Shown: positions 1 to 5,479 of the stretch, piece after piece
How positions within the stretch are numbered: the stretch's first letter is position 1
Layout: each line of letters starts with the position of its first letter
Source: Actinomycetes bacterium
Lineage (GTDB): Bacteria; Actinomycetota; Actinomycetes; Streptosporangiales; Streptosporangiaceae
NCBI GenBank assembly: GCA_023425615.1
Contig: JAFACJ010000139.1
Span: 1 to 5,966 of the forward strand
Direction of reading: 5' to 3'
DNA: 5,966 nt
The notes under the pieces: generated by a model
The model's database searches: none
Told to the model about the DNA's origin: nothing
The model's input: only the letters and a program-made list of their open reading frames with translations
Program-made: the position numbers and the translations under genes

Positions 1-377
1 GCGCCGCGGTGCCGCCCGGTGCCGCCCTGCGCCTTCGGCCGGTCGGCCACGACGCACTCGGCCTGGCCGGTGGCGATCGCGGCGGCGGCCGTGGTGATCG
101 CGGCCGCGGCGCCGCCTCCGCCGCCGCCCCAGACCATGCTGGACCAGCGCAGCTCGCGGATGCCCAGGTCGGCGCCCAGGACGGGGCCGGACAGCTCGCC
201 TCCGGCGTAGGAGACGAACCCGTCGATCTCCCTCGGGGAGATCCCTGCGTCGCGGCACGCCGCCAAGATCGCCTCAAGGGTCATGCGGTGCTCGCCCGCC
301 GGGGCACGACCGCGCTTGTAGTGCAGGTCGGCGACGCCGACCACGGCCGCGGCGCCGCGCATCGGGGAGGCGGTCAC
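1..377 (-). CDS. Thiolase-like protein (SCP-x/Ltp2 type), N-terminal part, cut by window edge
   Basis: About 125 residues are visible, starting at a GTG that overlaps the stop of the DUF35 gene (GTGA, 374-377); the C-terminus lies outside the window. The start has an AAGGGG stretch about 8 bases upstream. An ATG five codons later (360-362) is an alternative start. The N-terminus has the thiolase-superfamily pattern: an AAVVGVAD strand at residues 10-17, a helix then the DGFVSYAGG strand region (52-60), and a glycine-rich turn followed by an alanine-rich helix (84-104). From memory, the Mycobacterium Ltp2 N-terminus aligns well here. Where thiolases carry the acyl-accepting cysteine this protein has alanine (about A91), which argues against ordinary acetyl-CoA acyltransferase activity. 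Its pairing with a DUF35 gene suggests a CoA-thioester retro-aldolase or related non-thiolytic enzyme (inference). The catalytic C-terminal half cannot be seen. Confidence 0.82.
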   Translation of the reverse strand, partial: MTASPMRGAAAVVGVADLHYKRGRAPAGEHRMTLEAILAACRDAGISPREIDGFVSYAGGELSGPVLGADLGIRELRWSSMVWGGGGGGAAAAITTAAAAIATGQAECVVADRPKAQGGTGRHRG

Positions 378-808
378 GCGGGTGCCCCTTCCGTGCGGCG
401 CCAGCGCAGCAGCGGCCACTCCGCTCCGGCGGGGCGCTCGATGAGACCGGTCAGCCGGTCGCCGATCGCCGCCTCGTCGCCGTCGAGCAGCCCGAGCAGC
501 CGGACGCCGCCCGCCTGCGGCAGCTCCACCACGACCGAGACGTAGGGGAGGCGGCCCGCGTACTCGGCCATGTAGGGGTGGTGGGTGCGGCACCAGGTGT
601 AGACGGTGCCGCTCATCGCGACCGGCTCGAATCCCAGCCGGAAGCCGTGGCACCGCGGGCACAGGTGCCGCGGGCTCCACAGCCACGTCCGGCAGTCCTC
701 GCACCGCTGGATCCGCAGCTCGCCTTCGCGCAGGCCCTCCCAGTACGGCGTGTCGTTGCCGTCGGCGGCGGGGCCGCAGGGGATCTCCGTCTCGGCGGGG
801 GCGCTCAC
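374..808 (-). CDS. DUF35 protein: rubredoxin-like zinc ribbon plus OB fold, partner of the thiolase-like protein
   Basis: This 144-residue protein has the full DUF35 layout and usual length. An N-terminal helix (YWEGLREGEL, 22-31) is followed by a zinc ribbon with C36-x2-C39 and C50-x2-C53, then an OB-fold region starting around SGTVYTW (66-72) and ending near residue 138. DUF35 proteins bind thiolase-like or ketosynthase-like partners; the DUF35 part of ChsH2 is needed for the Ltp2 aldolase of steroid side-chain degradation (known for the family). Here DUF35 is a separate gene, not fused to a MaoC domain. The GTG start overlaps the stop of the upstream gene by four bases (GTGA, 805-808), and a GGAGGAG ribosome-binding site lies just before it. 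The stop overlaps the GTG of the thiolase-like gene in the same way. This points to coupled translation and roughly equal amounts of the two proteins. Confidence 0.9.
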   Translation of the reverse strand: MSAPAETEIPCGPAADGNDTPYWEGLREGELRIQRCEDCRTWLWSPRHLCPRCHGFRLGFEPVAMSGTVYTWCRTHHPYMAEYAGRLPYVSVVVELPQAGGVRLLGLLDGDEAAIGDRLTGLIERPAGAEWPLLRWRRTEGAPA

Positions 809-1122
809 GCCTCCTCCGGGACGGGGAAGTTCTCCAGCGCCGCGGCCAGCCAGACGCCGTCGTGCGACTCCCAGATCGAGCGCAGCCCGATCCGCCCTTC
901 CGTCGTGGTGTAGACGGTCTCGCCGATCCAGACGCCGCCTTCCTTGCGCACGTCGGCGATCCGCAGCGAGACGACGTTCTTGCCGGGGACGGTCACGCCC
1001 TCGAACACCCGCGGCAGGTTCTCCTGCACCATGTCCGCGAGCGCGGACCTGACATCCCCTTCCAGAACGAACTGAACATGCCGCTCATAGCGGGCACGGA
1101 AGTCGGCGGCTTCCTCTGACAC
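805..1122 (-). CDS. Small NTF2/SnoaL-like protein, function unknown
   Basis: A 105-residue protein opens the leftward operon. It starts at GTG 1122 with a strong ribosome-binding site, AAGGAGGG (1128-1135), five bases upstream. The pattern is that of the cone-shaped NTF2-like fold: a long N-terminal helix (about 6-31), then alternating strands (VVSLRIADV 50-58, WIGETVYTT 65-73, GLRSIWES 79-86, WLAAALENF 91-99). Such proteins include isomerases, dehydratases and non-catalytic subunits, so no reaction can be assigned. I see no obvious catalytic Asp/His pair. Its coupling to the DUF35 and thiolase-like genes suggests an accessory or processing role in the same pathway. The fold call rests on pattern only. 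There is no signal peptide or membrane segment, so it is probably cytoplasmic. Confidence 0.75.
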   Translation of the reverse strand: MSEEAADFRARYERHVQFVLEGDVRSALADMVQENLPRVFEGVTVPGKNVVSLRIADVRKEGGVWIGETVYTTTEGRIGLRSIWESHDGVWLAAALENFPVPEEA

Positions 1123-1127
1123 GGTCG

Positions 1128-1135
1128 CCCTCCTT
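1128..1135 (-). promoter_or_regulatory. Ribosome-binding site of the leftward operon
   Basis: AAGGAGGG on the minus strand, five bases before GTG 1122. It is the best Shine-Dalgarno match in the window and decides the GTG start of the NTF2-like gene. Confidence 0.8.
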
Positions 1136-1154
1136 GCTCCTCGACAGGCAACTT

Positions 1155-1184
1155 AGGCTAAAGGCATTAGGTTAATTGCGGCAA
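1155..1184 (-). promoter_or_regulatory. Candidate promoter of the leftward (NTF2-DUF35-thiolase) operon
   Basis: On the minus strand TTGCCG (1184 to 1179) and TAGCCT (1160 to 1155) are separated by 18 bases and lie in a locally AT-rich patch between GC-rich genes. TAAGTT (1155 to 1150) is a second possible -10 box. Transcription would start roughly 25 bases before GTG 1122. The 14-bp palindromic element at 1158-1171 sits in the spacer and overlaps the -10 box, the geometry expected for repression. This is assigned by inspection only. Confidence 0.45.
1158..1171. promoter_or_regulatory. Candidate TetR operator, copy 1
   Basis: CTAAAGGCATTAGG has CTAA/TTAG arms around a five-base centre. It differs at one of 14 positions from the element at 1967-1980 in the divergent promoter. 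Both copies lie in AT-rich promoter regions of operons flanking the same TetR gene and overlap the -10 box. Binding by the TetR protein encoded at 1229-1879 is inferred. Confidence 0.6.
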
Positions 1185-1186
1185 GA

Positions 1187-1204
1187 GGGCCGCTCAGAGC
1201 GCCC
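1187..1204 (-). terminator. Possible weak hairpin after the TetR gene
   Basis: GGGC and GCT pair with AGC and GCCC across a CAG loop, with one bulged base, giving about seven pairs between the tetR stop and the next promoter. No convincing U-run follows on the minus strand (CCTCTT only). It may weakly separate the two leftward transcripts or be chance. Confidence 0.2.
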
Positions 1205-1228
1205 ATGTGGCACGAGGGGCCCGTGACC

Positions 1229-1879
1229 TCAAGGGGCGGTCTCGGCCTCCGCGCGGCGCTGCTCGGCGTGGTGGATCACCCCGTACAGGAAGCTGCGGAT
1301 CATCTCCTCATACAGCCGTGTCGCGGTGAACCGGTTGGCCTCCAGCGCCTTGGCGAGGGTGGGCTGCCGGGCGGCGTCCACCTTGGGGAAGATCACGCGC
1401 CGGGCGGAGGCGGGCTGGACCGCCTCGGAGATGACGGCGCCGAGCGTCAGGGTGTCCATGCTGTCGAGGATCTGGATGTGCACCTCGGCCGGTACCCCGC
1501 AGACCGCCAGATAGCGGGCGGCCTCCTCGTACAGGTCGGTGAGCATGGCGCGCGGCGGGTACTGCAGCAGCAGCGGCGCGGCGTTGCGGTGCCGCAGGAC
1601 GGCGCGGCGCAGGTTCAGGCTGAGCTGGACGAACCACTCGATCCAGCGCTCGGGGCCCGGCTTGCGGGGCACGACCGTCTCGGCGACGACGGCGGCGGCC
1701 ACCGCCCCGAGGATCTCGGACTTGTCGGCGAAGTGGTGGTAGAGCGAGGGCGCCCTGACGTTCAGATGCCGGGCCAGCCGCGGCAGGCTCAGCGCGTCGA
1801 GGCCCTCGGTGTCGATGATCTCTATCGCCGCCGCCACCGCGCCGGTCCGGCTGATCAACGGCTGGCGGGGACGGGGCAT
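1229..1879 (-). CDS. TetR/AcrR-family transcriptional repressor
   Basis: The 216-residue length is typical of the family. The N-terminal DNA-binding domain is clear: helix 1 (about 12-25), a turn with EGLDALSLPRLARHLNV (25-41), and the recognition region APSLYHHFADKSEIL (43-57), which carries the TetR signature. The C-terminal ligand and dimer domain (about 75-216) is helical; I do not recognise its ligand class. Catabolic regulators of this type usually release DNA on binding a pathway acyl-CoA, so a CoA thioester made by the adjacent synthetase is a plausible ligand (inference). ATG 1879 is preceded by AGGA with seven-base spacing. The gene is divergent from the acyl-CoA synthetase operon and upstream of, and co-directional with, the NTF2-DUF35-thiolase operon. 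Both promoter regions hold the same palindromic element, so it probably controls both operons and itself. Confidence 0.92.
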   Translation of the reverse strand: MPRPRQPLISRTGAVAAAIEIIDTEGLDALSLPRLARHLNVRAPSLYHHFADKSEILGAVAAAVVAETVVPRKPGPERWIEWFVQLSLNLRRAVLRHRNAAPLLLQYPPRAMLTDLYEEAARYLAVCGVPAEVHIQILDSMDTLTLGAVISEAVQPASARRVIFPKVDAARQPTLAKALEANRFTATRLYEEMIRSFLYGVIHHAEQRRAEAETAP

Positions 1880-1908
1880 GTCCGGATCCTAGCCGATCGG
1901 ACACCCGC

Positions 1909-1932
1909 GGTGGCGCGCGCGACCGCGCCACC
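1909..1932. repeat. Perfect 9-bp inverted repeat in the tetR leader
   Basis: GGTGGCGCG (1909-1917) and CGCGCCACC (1924-1932) are exact inverted copies separated by six bases. The repeat lies between the symmetric promoter region and the tetR start. If tetR is transcribed from the distal promoter, this would form a stable stem near the 5' end of its mRNA. It could instead be a second protein-binding palindrome. GC-rich DNA makes chance palindromes commoner, but nine perfect pairs in an intergenic stretch are notable. Confidence 0.55.
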
Positions 1933-1942
1933 AGGGGTGAGT

Positions 1943-1971
1943 TACCTAACGCATTGAGATTTAAATCTAAA
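1943..1971 (-). promoter_or_regulatory. Candidate tetR promoter, mirror image of the rightward promoter
   Basis: Minus-strand TTTAGA (1971 to 1966) and TAGGTA (1948 to 1943) are 17 bases apart. They occupy positions symmetric with the rightward -35 and -10 boxes around the palindrome centre at 1962.5. The -10 lacks the conserved final T, so it is weaker. A TAGGAT on the minus strand (1891 to 1886) just before the ATG is an alternative that would give a nearly leaderless tetR transcript. Confidence 0.35.
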
Positions 1972-1980
1972 GCCATTAGG
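1945..1980. promoter_or_regulatory. 36-bp imperfect palindrome, candidate extended TetR operator
   Basis: The element is centred at 1962.5. A perfect 12-bp core, AGATTTAAATCT (1957-1968), is flanked by matching outer arms CCTAA (1945-1949) and TTAGG (1976-1980). Its right part contains CTAAAGCCATTAGG (1967-1980), which matches the left-operon element at 13 of 14 positions. A degenerate mirror copy, CTAACGCATTGAG, fills the left part (1946-1958). It covers the rightward -35, spacer and most of the -10 box, so a bound dimer or pair of dimers would block RNA polymerase. Assignment to the neighbouring TetR protein is inferred. Confidence 0.65.
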
Positions 1981-1982
1981 AT
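1954..1982 (+). promoter_or_regulatory. Promoter of the rightward acyl-CoA synthetase operon
   Basis: TTGAGA (1954-1959) and TAGGAT (1977-1982) are spaced by exactly 17 bases. They match the housekeeping sigma consensus of actinomycetes well, in an AT-rich island in otherwise GC-rich DNA. Transcription would start near 1989, leaving about 43 bases of leader before ATG 2032. The palindrome at 1945-1980 covers it. Confidence 0.7.
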
Positions 1983-2031
1983 TATCTGGCTCCCGCGAGC
2001 AGCGGTGGAGCAGTCTGGAGAAAGGCCGGTC

Positions 2032-3624
2032 ATGGCAGGCTGGAACTTCGCCGACGTCTTCGAGGCGGTGGCACGCACCCATCCGGGGCGCACCGCGCTC
2101 ATCCACGGCGGACGGCGCCTCACCTGGGCGGACCTCGACGAGCGCGCCGCACGGCTCGCCGCCGCGCTGGAGGCCGCGGGCCTGCGGCCCGGCGACGTCG
2201 TCGCCGAGTATCTGCGCAACGGAACGGCTTACCTGGAGGCGTTCTTCGCCGCCTCCAAGGCCGCGCTCGCCCCGATGAACACCAACTACAGGTACGTCGC
2301 CGACGAACTCGAACAGATCTGGTCGGACGCCGACGTCAAGGCCGTCGTCTACGACGCCGAGTTCGCCGGTACCGTCGCCGCCGTCCGCGACCGGCTCCCC
2401 GGCGTCCGCGCCTGGCTGGAGGTGGGCGGCCCCGAGTCCTCCTACGAGCGCGCCATCGCGGCGCATCCGCCGCGCCCGCACGGCGGCGGCAGTCCCGCAT
2501 CGCTCATCCTCATCTACACGGGCGGCACCACGGGACGGCCCAAGGGCGTCATGTGGCGGCAGGACGACCTGCTGTCCCTGCTCAACTCCCAGAACGCGCG
2601 GCCCCTGCCCGACCACGGCGGCACCGAGGCCGTGCGGACGCACCTGGCGGCGCAGGAACGCGAGGTGCGGTCGCTGGTCGCCAGCCCGCTCATGCACGGC
2701 GCCGGGCTGTTCTACGCGATCTCCTCACTGGCCTCCGCCGGGACCGTCGTCACCGTGCCCGGCGCGAGCTTCTCCCCCGAGGCGCTGCTGGACACCCTGG
2801 AGGCCGAGCGCGTCCAGGGCCTGGCGATCATCGGCGACGCCTTCGCCCGCCCGCTGCTGGCCGCGCTCGACGCCGAGCCGGGACGCTGGGACCTGGGCCG
2901 GCTGCGCGTCGTCTTCTCCTCGGGCGTCATCTGGAGCGGCCCCGTCAAGGAGGGACTGCTCAAGCACCTTCCCAAGGCCCGCCTCCTGGACGGCCTCGGC
3001 TCCTCGGAGGCGTCGTCGATCGCCTCCACCGTCTCCACGCCGGGGAACGTCGCCGACACCGCCTCGTTCCTGCCGTCCGACCGCGCCGCCGTCCTGCACG
3101 ACGACGGCACCCTCGCCGTCCCCGGCGACGGGAGGGTCGGGCGGCTGGCGGTGACCGGCTGGATCCCCGTCGGCTACCTGGGCGATCCCGGCAAGTCCGC
3201 CGAGGTGTTCATCGAGGCCGCCGGACGCCGCTGGTCGGTGCCGGGCGACCTTGCCGTGCTGGAGGCAGACGGGCGGATCCGGCTGCTGGGACGCGGATCG
3301 AGCTGCATCAACACCGGCGGCGAGAAGGTCTTCGCCGAAGAGGTGGAGGAGGCGCTGAAGACGCACCCGGGGATCATCGACGCCGCCGTCGTGGGCGTCC
3401 CCGACGAACGGTTCGGCGCGAAGGTCGTCGCGCTGCTCGTCGCGGCGGACGGGGAGCCCGACCCTGCCGCGCTCCAGGCCCACGTAAGGGAGCGGCTCGC
3501 CGGGTACAAGGTGCCGCGGCACCTCGGCTTCGTCACATCGCTGGAGCGCGGCGCCAACGGCAAGCTCGACCACCGGCGGCTCACCGCGCTCGCCGAGCAG
3601 AGGTGGGGGACGGCCCGTGCCTGA
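2032..3624 (+). CDS. Acyl-CoA synthetase (ANL superfamily, FadD19-like)
   Basis: This 530-residue enzyme would activate a carboxylic acid with ATP and CoA through an acyl-adenylate. The phosphate-binding motif IYTGGTTGRPKGVMW spans 161-175. The adenosine-binding Asp is D406 (VPGDLA), the hinge-region Arg is R421 (LLGRGSS), and the mobile C-terminal domain begins with CINTGGEKVFAEEVEEAL (425-442). The catalytic lysine is K511 in NGKLD. The GRGSxCINTGGEKV form, NYRYVADEL and GDAFARPLL resemble FadD19/FadD17-type ligases that act on steroid side-chain carboxylates, though subfamily does not prove substrate. ATG 2032 is chosen because GGAGAAAGG (2017-2025) precedes it; the frame is open back to a TTG at 1954, but that TTG is inside the -35 box. 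It is the first gene of the rightward operon and overlaps the crotonase gene by eight bases. Confidence 0.93.
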   Translation: MAGWNFADVFEAVARTHPGRTALIHGGRRLTWADLDERAARLAAALEAAGLRPGDVVAEYLRNGTAYLEAFFAASKAALAPMNTNYRYVADELEQIWSDADVKAVVYDAEFAGTVAAVRDRLPGVRAWLEVGGPESSYERAIAAHPPRPHGGGSPASLILIYTGGTTGRPKGVMWRQDDLLSLLNSQNARPLPDHGGTEAVRTHLAAQEREVRSLVASPLMHGAGLFYAISSLASAGTVVTVPGASFSPEALLDTLEAERVQGLAIIGDAFARPLLAALDAEPGRWDLGRLRVVFSSGVIWSGPVKEGLLKHLPKARLLDGLGSSEASSIASTVSTPGNVADTASFLPSDRAAVLHDDGTLAVPGDGRVGRLAVTGWIPVGYLGDPGKSAEVFIEAAGRRWSVPGDLAVLEADGRIRLLGRGSSCINTGGEKVFAEEVEEALKTHPGIIDAAVVGVPDERFGAKVVALLVAADGEPDPAALQAHVRERLAGYKVPRHLGFVTSLERGANGKLDHRRLTALAEQRWGTARA

Positions 3625-4459
3625 GTTCCTCACCACCGAGCGGCCCTCTCCCGGCGTCCTGCTGCTGCGGCTGGCCAAGGCCGCGTCCCTCAACACCCTG
3701 AGCGCCGGGCTCGTCCGGGAACTGCACGAGACGCTGGCGCGGGTACGCGACGACTCGGGCACCCGCGTGATCGTCCTGACCGGTGAGGGCCGCGCGTTCT
3801 GCGCCGGGATCGACCTGAAGGGGTACGGCGCTCCCCCCGGCGCCGCCGAGGGCGAAGGCCGCGTGCAGGCGGGGATGCGGGTGCAGGAGCACATCGCCTC
3901 GCTGACCGCCGCGTTCCGCGAGACCCGCGCGCCGATCATCGCCGCCGTCAACGGACCGGCATACGGCGGCGGCATGTCGCTGGCGCTCGCCGCCGACCTG
4001 CGGCTCATGGCCGAGGACGCGGCGTTCCAGGCGTCGTTCATCAAACGCGGGCAGTCGGCCTGCGACGTGGGCCTGAGCTGGCTGCTGCCGCGGATCACCG
4101 GGTTCTCCCGCGCCGCCGACATCATGCTGACCGGCCGCCGCGTCGACGCCCGCGAGGCAGTGGAGATCGGACTCGCCTCCTCCGTCCACCCGCCGGAGGA
4201 ACTGCTGCCCGCCGCCCTCGCCAAGGCCGAGCAGATCGCCGAGAACTCCCCGTTCGGGGTGTGGATGACCAGGGACGTCCGGCCGGGGGCGCGGCGCGGC
4301 TTCGCGGACTTCGAGGTCGCGCTCGTCGGGCCCGCCGACGAGATCTGCGCTGACCTGGAGGAGCGCTGGCTCGGCATCTGCCTGACCACGCTCATCCTCG
4401 GCGGCTGGCCGCGCCCCGAACTGTGCGCCCGCATCGTCGAGACGGCGGGTGCGCGATGA
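3617..4459 (+). CDS. Crotonase/enoyl-CoA hydratase-isomerase family protein with non-canonical active site
   Basis: A 280-residue crotonase-fold protein. The first oxyanion-hole and CoA-binding segment is GRAFCAGIDLKG (58-69); the second is PAYGGGMSLALAADLRL (114-130). Aligned by eye to rat enoyl-CoA hydratase, the two catalytic glutamates E144 and E164 correspond to S121 and F141, so classical hydration by those residues is not possible. An aspartate, D150 (SACDVGLSWLLPR, 147-159), lies close to the place where dienoyl-CoA isomerase has its catalytic Asp and may be the acid/base. The C-terminus after NSPFGVWMTRDV (210-221) also departs from the usual family end, with a DLEERWLGICLTT segment (246-258) and a new tail, but GC-rich third positions continue to the stop, so I see no frameshift. 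The start is GTG 3617, preceded by GGGGGA. The stop overlaps the next ATG (ATGA). Hydratase, isomerase or hydrolase all remain possible. Confidence 0.87.
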   Translation: MPEFLTTERPSPGVLLLRLAKAASLNTLSAGLVRELHETLARVRDDSGTRVIVLTGEGRAFCAGIDLKGYGAPPGAAEGEGRVQAGMRVQEHIASLTAAFRETRAPIIAAVNGPAYGGGMSLALAADLRLMAEDAAFQASFIKRGQSACDVGLSWLLPRITGFSRAADIMLTGRRVDAREAVEIGLASSVHPPEELLPAALAKAEQIAENSPFGVWMTRDVRPGARRGFADFEVALVGPADEICADLEERWLGICLTTLILGGWPRPELCARIVETAGAR

Positions 4460-5403
4460 CCGCCGCGTCCGTGTTCAAGGCCGAGATCGCCGCCAAGGAG
4501 ACCATCGCCGAAGGGGTGTGCCTGCTGACGCTGCGGCCCCTGGAGGAGGCGCCCTCCTGGACTCCCGGCGCCCACCTCGACCTGCTGCTCGCCCCCGGCC
4601 TCGTCCGGCAGTATTCGCTGTGCGGCGACCCCGCCGACTCCGAGTACCTGAGGGTCGCCGTCCTGGAGCAGCACGACGGCCGGGGCGGCTCCCTGCACGT
4701 CCACCGGAGGCTGGAAGCGGGCGGCATCCTGGAACTCGACGGCCCGCGCAACAACTTCCCGCTCGTGGACGCGCCAGGCTACCTGTTCGTCGCCGGAGGC
4801 ATCGGGATCACCCCGCTGCTGCCGATGATCCGGGAGGTCGAACGGCGCGGACTGCCCTGGCGGCTCCTGTACGGCGGACGCTCCCTGGCGTCCATGGCGT
4901 TCGCCGCCGAACTGACGGCCCTGGGCGGCGACCGCGTCGCCCTCCGCCCGCAGGACGTCCACGGCCTGCTCGACCTGCCGTCCGCGCTGGCGTCCGCGGC
5001 GGACGGCACCGCCGTCTACGCCTGCGGCCCCGAGCCCCTGCTCACCGCGCTCGAACAGACCTGCGCGGGCTTCCCCCGGCTCACCCTGCACACCGAGCGC
5101 TTCTCCCCGCGCTCCCCGCGGACCGAGGGCCCGGACACCGAGTTCGAGGTGGAACTCGCCAGGTCGAACCGCACCATCTCCGTCGGCGCGCGGGAGACGC
5201 TGCTGGAGGCACTGGAACGGTCCGGCATCGCACCGCCCTTCTCCTGCCGCGAGGGGACGTGCGGCACCTGCGAGACGGCGGTCCTGGGCGGCACGCCCGA
5301 CCACCGCGACTCCCTGCTCACCGAGGACGAGCAGGCGGCGGGCGACGTCGTGTTCCCGTGCGTCTCCCGTTCCCTGACCCCGAGGCTGGTACTCGATCTG
5401 TGA
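4456..5403 (+). CDS. Phthalate-dioxygenase-reductase-type oxidoreductase (flavin, NAD(P)H, [2Fe-2S])
   Basis: The 315-residue length matches VanB/PDR-class reductases, which pass electrons from NAD(P)H through flavin and a plant-type [2Fe-2S] centre to an oxygenase. The flavin-binding motif is RQYSLCGDP (51-59). The nucleotide-binding loop is VAGGIGITPLLPM (112-124), and YACGPEPLL near residue 194 is the usual second nucleotide-domain motif. The C-terminal ferredoxin domain holds C264, C269, C272 and C302 in the C-x4-C-x2-C-x29-C pattern. The flavin-NAD-ferredoxin order is that of the PDR family. It starts at ATG 4456 within the stop of the crotonase gene (ATGA), so translation is probably coupled. 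No Rieske oxygenase or cytochrome P450 is in the window; its partner must be elsewhere or beyond the edges. It is cytoplasmic, with no membrane segment. Confidence 0.93.
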   Translation: MTAASVFKAEIAAKETIAEGVCLLTLRPLEEAPSWTPGAHLDLLLAPGLVRQYSLCGDPADSEYLRVAVLEQHDGRGGSLHVHRRLEAGGILELDGPRNNFPLVDAPGYLFVAGGIGITPLLPMIREVERRGLPWRLLYGGRSLASMAFAAELTALGGDRVALRPQDVHGLLDLPSALASAADGTAVYACGPEPLLTALEQTCAGFPRLTLHTERFSPRSPRTEGPDTEFEVELARSNRTISVGARETLLEALERSGIAPPFSCREGTCGTCETAVLGGTPDHRDSLLTEDEQAAGDVVFPCVSRSLTPRLVLDL

Positions 5404-5405
5404 CC

Positions 5406-5443
5406 GTGGCCCCTGGGACACCTGTTTCTTCCCCTTTTCTCCC
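5406..5443 (+). terminator. Possible weak terminator after the rightward operon
   Basis: GTGGCC and GGACAC (5406-5421) can pair with one G-A mismatch around a CCTG loop, three bases after the reductase stop. A pyrimidine-rich stretch with TTT, TT and TTTT runs follows (5422-5443). The stem is short, so termination would be weak; placement at the operon end is the main support. Confidence 0.3.
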
Positions 5444-5479
5444 TTACGGAGACTTAGGACTGCCAACAGACTTCGGGGC

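Noticed and set aside
8..27. Tandem 10-bp repeat GGTGCCGCCC at the left edge
   Set aside because: Two copies only, inside a GC-rich coding region. The thiolase-like frame stays family-like (KAQGGTGR) through it, so it is probably chance.
9..545. Plus-strand open frames across the left operon (9-545, 578-913, 606-1052)
   Set aside because: They are antisense to the thiolase-like, DUF35 and NTF2-like genes, have biased composition and no recognisable motif.
1205..1957. 250-codon plus-strand open frame antisense to the TetR gene
   Set aside because: The opposite strand encodes a clear TetR protein, while this translation shows no domain and is compositionally biased.
1954..2031. N-terminal extension of the acyl-CoA synthetase from a TTG at 1954
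   Set aside because: The extension would begin inside the -35 box and palindrome and has no upstream ribosome-binding site. ATG 2032 has one, and the family N-terminus matches from there.
4260..4459. Possible frameshift in the 3' end of the crotonase gene
   Set aside because: The C-terminus is unusual for the family, but G/C third positions persist to the stop and the stop forms an ATGA overlap with the next gene. The other forward frames give no family-like tail.
5452..5460. ACTTAGGAC before the last gene, similar to ACTTAGGCT near 1151
   Set aside because: Only eight or nine bases match and the full CTAA/TTAG palindrome is absent, so it is not evidence that the last gene belongs to the regulon.
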